Below are positions 5,009 to 7,703 of a DNA stretch of 7,703 bases, one piece after another. Source of the stretch: Ch71 sp050945695 (GTDB taxonomy: Bacteria; Chloroflexota; Anaerolineae; DRVO01). The number at the start of each line of letters is the position of its first letter. Position 1 is the first letter of the stretch. Location: contig JBMNTK010000190.1 of assembly GCA_050945695.1 (NCBI GenBank), positions 1-7,703 of the forward strand, in the 5' to 3' direction. The notes beneath the pieces were generated by a model. It was not told where the DNA came from. It was given only the letters and a program-made list of their open reading frames with translations, and ran no database searches. The translations under genes and the position numbers were made by a program.

Positions 5009-5740
5009 GTGGAGCAACCGTTACGGGGCGTTACCTTCGACTGGTGGGGCACGCTTTACCGACACCGTGAGGCGCGTTCTCGGCGTGTGCAGAGGATCAT
5101 GGAGGTCCTGTCGGCTCGGGGTCTGCAAGTGACCCTGGATGAGGTGGAGGCGGCTTACTTGGTCGGCGCGGAGACCTTCGACCAGGAGTGGCGGGCTGGC
5201 CGGGCCTACTCATCCGAGGGTTGGCTGAAGCAGATCCTCGACCAGATGCGAGTCGACATCCCGGAGTCTGAGCGCGCCGCGCTGCGCCGCTACATGGAAG
5301 AAGTGATGCTCGAGCACCCACCGGAGATGGTCCCCGGGGCCAAGTCTCTGCTACACGATCTGCACGCGGCTGGGGTGAAGCTGGGGATCGTCTCCGACAC
5401 CGGACTGACGGTGGGCAGGGTGATGCGCCGGATCCTCGAGCTCGAGGGGGTACTGGACTGCTTCCAGGGGCTGTCTTTCTCCGACGAGGTGGGCGTCACT
5501 AAGCCTAATCCGATCGCCTTCCGGCGGGCGCTGGATGCCATGGGGGTGCGTCCGGAGGAAGCGGTACACGTGGGCGACTTGTGCTTCACCGACATGAAGG
5601 GCGCCAAGGCCATGGGCATGCGCGCCGTGCTCATCACCGGGGTCTCCGGGACCGAGGACGACGGCCAAGCGGACGCGGTGGTGAAGGACTTCGCCGAACT
5701 GAGGCAGCTATTTGAGGAGTGGGGGCTCCTGCCGGGCTGA
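5009..5740 (+). CDS. HAD-superfamily hydrolase with a DxW motif I
   Basis: A 243-residue soluble protein of the haloacid dehalogenase-like superfamily (phosphatases, dehalogenases). Motif I is FDWWGTLY (residues 10-17) with nucleophile Asp11. The position two residues on, usually the Asp acid/base of phosphatases or Tyr in L-2-haloacid dehalogenases, is Trp13. Motif II Ser129 lies in GIVSDTG, motif III Lys165 in VTKPNP, and motif IV Asp190/Asp195 in VGDLCFTDMKGAK. A helical cap (about residues 20-95) sits between motifs I and II. Substrate unknown. The GTG at 5009 is preceded by GAGGAGG with a 5-nt gap. An in-frame TTG at 4988 is less likely because it almost coincides with the predicted transcription start. 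The stop codon ends exactly where the stop codon of the convergent lipoprotein gene begins, so there is no room for a separate terminator outside coding sequence. Confidence 0.9.
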   Translation: MEQPLRGVTFDWWGTLYRHREARSRRVQRIMEVLSARGLQVTLDEVEAAYLVGAETFDQEWRAGRAYSSEGWLKQILDQMRVDIPESERAALRRYMEEVMLEHPPEMVPGAKSLLHDLHAAGVKLGIVSDTGLTVGRVMRRILELEGVLDCFQGLSFSDEVGVTKPNPIAFRRALDAMGVRPEEAVHVGDLCFTDMKGAKAMGMRAVLITGVSGTEDDGQADAVVKDFAELRQLFEEWGLLPG

Positions 5741-7189
5741 CTACTGCGGGTTGATGCCCCAAGAGTCGGCCAGGGCGATGCCGGGGGGACCGACCAGGCG
5801 GGCCAGGACGGTGGACACCTGCATGGAGTTCAGGTATCCGAAGGCGCCGGCCTCCTGCAGCTCACGCATGGTGGCCAACAGGCCGGTCTCCCCCAGGAGC
5901 ACTTCCAGATCGCGCCAGAACAACGGTCCCTGGGAGTGCACGAGATTCTCGTACCGGGCAGAGTTGCCGTAAGCTGCCAGTGGCTGCCCGAGGGGCCCCT
6001 GCTGGCCGTTGACCACGGCGGCCTCGTAGTCGGACTCCCAGCGCTCGACGAGGGCCTGGGTGCCTCCGGGGCCGGAGACGTGGCGCAGGTACAGGTAGGC
6101 GGTGTAGGCGGCCAGGCTTTCGTCTATCCAGGGGTCGCGCAGGGGATCGCTGGCCACGCGCCCGCCCCACCACTCGCGGGCCACAGCCTGGGCCACGGCC
6201 TCAAGGGCCTGGGCGCGGTCGTCGGTGTAGAAGCGGCGATTGAGCATCACCATGCCTGGCAGATGGATCTGAGCCCTATCCAGCGGCACCTGGATGATGC
6301 TGAGCTCGGAGCCCGGGTATGGGCTCAGGTTCTCCTCGCAGTAGGCCAGGACGGCGGCCACGTGGGAGAGCACGGCGCTGGAGGCGGTGGCGTCCTTTGC
6401 CGGCGCGTAGCTGGTGAGCTTCACCGATCCGGCCTGGAGCTCGTGGGCCTGGTACCCTTCGGCTGCGACAATCCCAACCGTGCGGGCCGGGCCGGTGTAG
6501 AACTCGTGGGTGACGCCGGACTCAACCTTGGTCTGGCTGACCCTCACCCCCGGGGCCAGGACGACGTAGGACTCGGGGGCAGTGATCTCCAGGCGGTAGA
6601 GCGAGGTCTCGGCGAAGGCAGCGTCGCCGTAGCCGGGGGAGGGGTCGAGCCGCCACTCTCCCTCGATGAGGGGCGCCACCACCGGGTAGCACTCGGGCAG
6701 GACGATCACGCCGTCTCGAATGCCGAAGAAGTCGTACTCGCCCATGGAGGCGGGGTAGGAGAGCGAGAAGTCTATGACCAGGGTGGCCGCTTTGGCGGAA
6801 GGGAGGGTCCGAGGCAGGGGCACCTTGAGGTCGGTGCCCTTAGCCGTCTCCACGAAGGGCACGTCGTGGCCATCCACGGCGGCGCGGAGTATGCTCATAC
6901 GGCCGCCGTACATGTGCATGTTGGGGTAGAGCCTAAGGTAGACCTCGCGCAGCTCGCCGGCCGTGCGATTGACATAACGGATGGTGGCCCGACCCGATAG
7001 GGTGGAGGATTCTGGATTGAGGATGAGGGCCAGGTGGTAGCGGGGGAGATCTTCGATCCCGGGCAGCGCGGTAGTGTCGCCGTCGGGGAAGGCGACGGCG
7101 AAGGGCTCCAGCGAGGACGGCTCGGGGCTTCCCCCGCAGGCGGCCAAGCACAGAGCGATGAGAATGCATAGGAGGCGGCGGAATCTCAC
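5741..7189 (-). CDS. Lipoprotein with M1 aminopeptidase-like domain, catalytic site lost (pseudopeptidase)
   Basis: A 482-residue exported lipoprotein. The N-terminus is VRFRR, a hydrophobic run to residue 17 and the lipobox LAAC with Cys18. Next come a beta-rich N-terminal domain of M1 type (ALILNPESSTLSGRATIRYVN near 54-74, VYLRLYPN near 83-90) and a thermolysin-like domain. Where active M1 enzymes carry HExxH-x18-E this protein has QAVAR (334-338) followed by WWGG and, at the exact expected spacing, Glu357 in WIDESLAAY. Only that third zinc ligand is kept. The GxMEN-type exopeptidase motif is replaced by QIHLPGMVM (307-315), and the catalytic Tyr region reads LVHSQGPLFW (416-425) with His for Tyr. 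It is therefore expected not to bind zinc or cleave peptides. The frame is intact, so it looks like a maintained non-enzymatic protein, not a decaying gene. Start GTG 7189-7187 has GAGG 7 nt upstream and places the signal peptide at the very N-terminus. An open frame extends upstream but lacks features. Confidence 0.85.
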   Translation of the reverse strand: MRFRRLLCILIALCLAACGGSPEPSSLEPFAVAFPDGDTTALPGIEDLPRYHLALILNPESSTLSGRATIRYVNRTAGELREVYLRLYPNMHMYGGRMSILRAAVDGHDVPFVETAKGTDLKVPLPRTLPSAKAATLVIDFSLSYPASMGEYDFFGIRDGVIVLPECYPVVAPLIEGEWRLDPSPGYGDAAFAETSLYRLEITAPESYVVLAPGVRVSQTKVESGVTHEFYTGPARTVGIVAAEGYQAHELQAGSVKLTSYAPAKDATASSAVLSHVAAVLAYCEENLSPYPGSELSIIQVPLDRAQIHLPGMVMLNRRFYTDDRAQALEAVAQAVAREWWGGRVASDPLRDPWIDESLAAYTAYLYLRHVSGPGGTQALVERWESDYEAAVVNGQQGPLGQPLAAYGNSARYENLVHSQGPLFWRDLEVLLGETGLLATMRELQEAGAFGYLNSMQVSTVLARLVGPPGIALADSWGINPQ

Positions 7190-7280
7190 TGGGCTACCTC
7201 GAGGCGGCGGACGACGGATACCGGCGCCGGCGCCGGGCGCACCAAGGCGGCAACCGGGCGGCGCTCCCGAGACAAGGCTG
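7190..7280. other. Divergent intergenic region between two lipoprotein genes, no clear promoter
   Basis: This 91-bp spacer should hold promoters for both genes, but no good sigma-70 box is visible. It contains the GC repeat CGGCGCCGGCGCCGG near 7223-7238. Shared control of the two lipoproteins is possible but only suggested by the layout. Confidence 0.4.
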
Positions 7281-7703
7281 ATGCAATTAGCGGGCCAAGA
7301 AGAGCAGTTGAGACCTACCGGGCCGGGCCCCCGGCCCAGGCAGCGGATCCTGGCCGTGGGCTGGGCAGCGCTGGTGCTGGTGATGGCCTTGGCCGCGTGC
7401 GGGCCGTCGCGCCCGGCTGCCGAGGTCCGCAGCCAGGAGCCGCCGGTCTGCACCGCAGAGGGCATCTGCGTGCACGAGCGGTTTCGGGAGTACTACCGGC
7501 AGCACGGGGACCTGATCGGGCCGCCCATCGCCGAGCCGGGGACCTGTCGGGAACGCCTGGTGCAGTATTTCCGGGCGGGCCGGCTGGAGTACGTCCCGGA
7601 GAACCCGCCCGGCTACGAGGTGGGGCTGGCCTACCTAGGCGAGGAGCTCTGTGGCCGCCAGCCGCCCCTGCACTACAGCCAGGTGCCCTCCCGGCTGGAG
7701 CGG
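7281..7703 (+). CDS. Lipoprotein with Chloroflexota-type surface repeat (N-terminal 141 residues; cut by window edge)
   Basis: Open to the window end without a stop. A basic start (RPRQR, 18-22) precedes a hydrophobic stretch (ILAVGWAALVLVMALAA) and the lipobox LAAC with Cys40, so the protein should be exported and lipid-anchored. The mature part has a motif I associate with secreted Chloroflexota proteins: FREYYRQHGDLIGPPIAE (68-85), then VQYFRAGRLEYVPEN (94-108) and YEVGLAYLGEEL, compare the familiar form of GGLxxFGYPIS, VQYFERARFEYHPEN and LGRLG. Additional Cys57, Cys63, Cys89 and a Cys near residue 127 could form disulfides outside the cell. The ATG at 7281 has AAGG only 3 nt upstream. 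A TTG at 7308 is an alternative that shortens the n-region. Function unknown, and what follows the repeat lies beyond the window. It is divergent from the pseudopeptidase lipoprotein with 91 bp between the starts. Confidence 0.8.
   Translation, partial: MQLAGQEEQLRPTGPGPRPRQRILAVGWAALVLVMALAACGPSRPAAEVRSQEPPVCTAEGICVHERFREYYRQHGDLIGPPIAEPGTCRERLVQYFRAGRLEYVPENPPGYEVGLAYLGEELCGRQPPLHYSQVPSRLER

Noticed and set aside
5936..7000. A 354-codon plus-strand open frame
   Set aside because: It lies wholly opposite the lipoprotein gene 5741-7189, whose translation has a lipobox and M1 family motifs. The plus-strand product is Gly/His/Val-rich with no recognisable domain.
7190..7465. N-terminal extension of the pseudopeptidase lipoprotein
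   Set aside because: It would bury the signal peptide 92 residues inside the protein and overlaps the divergent lipoprotein gene; the GTG at 7189 with GAGG fits much better.

Overview
The window is GC-rich bacterial DNA, most likely from a Chloroflexota genome (Anaerolineae-like or a relative). The evidence is indirect. The right-edge lipoprotein carries a repeat typical of that phylum (a Tyr-rich helix, then LIGPPIAE, VQYF, LEYVPEN). The intergenic DNA is a patchwork of GC-rich palindromes of the sort common in such genomes. The protein families are ordinary for the group. Eight protein genes are supported, two of them cut by the window edges. There is also one strongly supported structured non-coding RNA gene. 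No tRNA, rRNA, CRISPR array, transposase or phage gene was seen.

Left block (1-1168, minus strand): a PIG-L/LmbE-type deacetylase (cut at the left edge) overlaps by 8 bp the end of a stand-alone homocysteine S-methyltransferase. The two form an operon read leftward from a promoter near 1220-1249.

Middle-left (1340-1805, plus strand): a gene for an RNA of about 400 nt, divergent from the methyltransferase. It has a near-consensus sigma-70 promoter (TTGACA, 17 bp, TATACT), an A/T-rich tract upstream, a chain of hairpins with up to five GNRA tetraloops, a 9-bp long-range stem closing the body, and a strong intrinsic terminator. I do not recognise the RNA class. It is the most interesting item here. 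It is followed by about 400 bp of non-coding DNA made of at least nine short inverted repeats (1821-2205).

Middle (2253-4735, minus strand): a dihydrolipoyl dehydrogenase/mycothione reductase-like flavoprotein with its own promoter, a perfect 16-bp hairpin, peptide deformylase (def), and a small DUF1858 CxxC protein whose strong extended -10 promoter probably drives both itself and def.

Right (5009-7703): a HAD-superfamily hydrolase (plus strand) whose stop codon abuts the stop of a convergent lipoprotein gene. That lipoprotein has the fold signature of an M1 aminopeptidase but has lost nearly all catalytic residues. Divergent from it, with about 90 bp between, starts a second lipoprotein (plus strand) that runs off the window.

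The genes do not make one obvious pathway. Two themes recur: thiol/redox chemistry (homocysteine methyltransferase, disulfide oxidoreductase, CxxC protein) and cell-surface lipoproteins.
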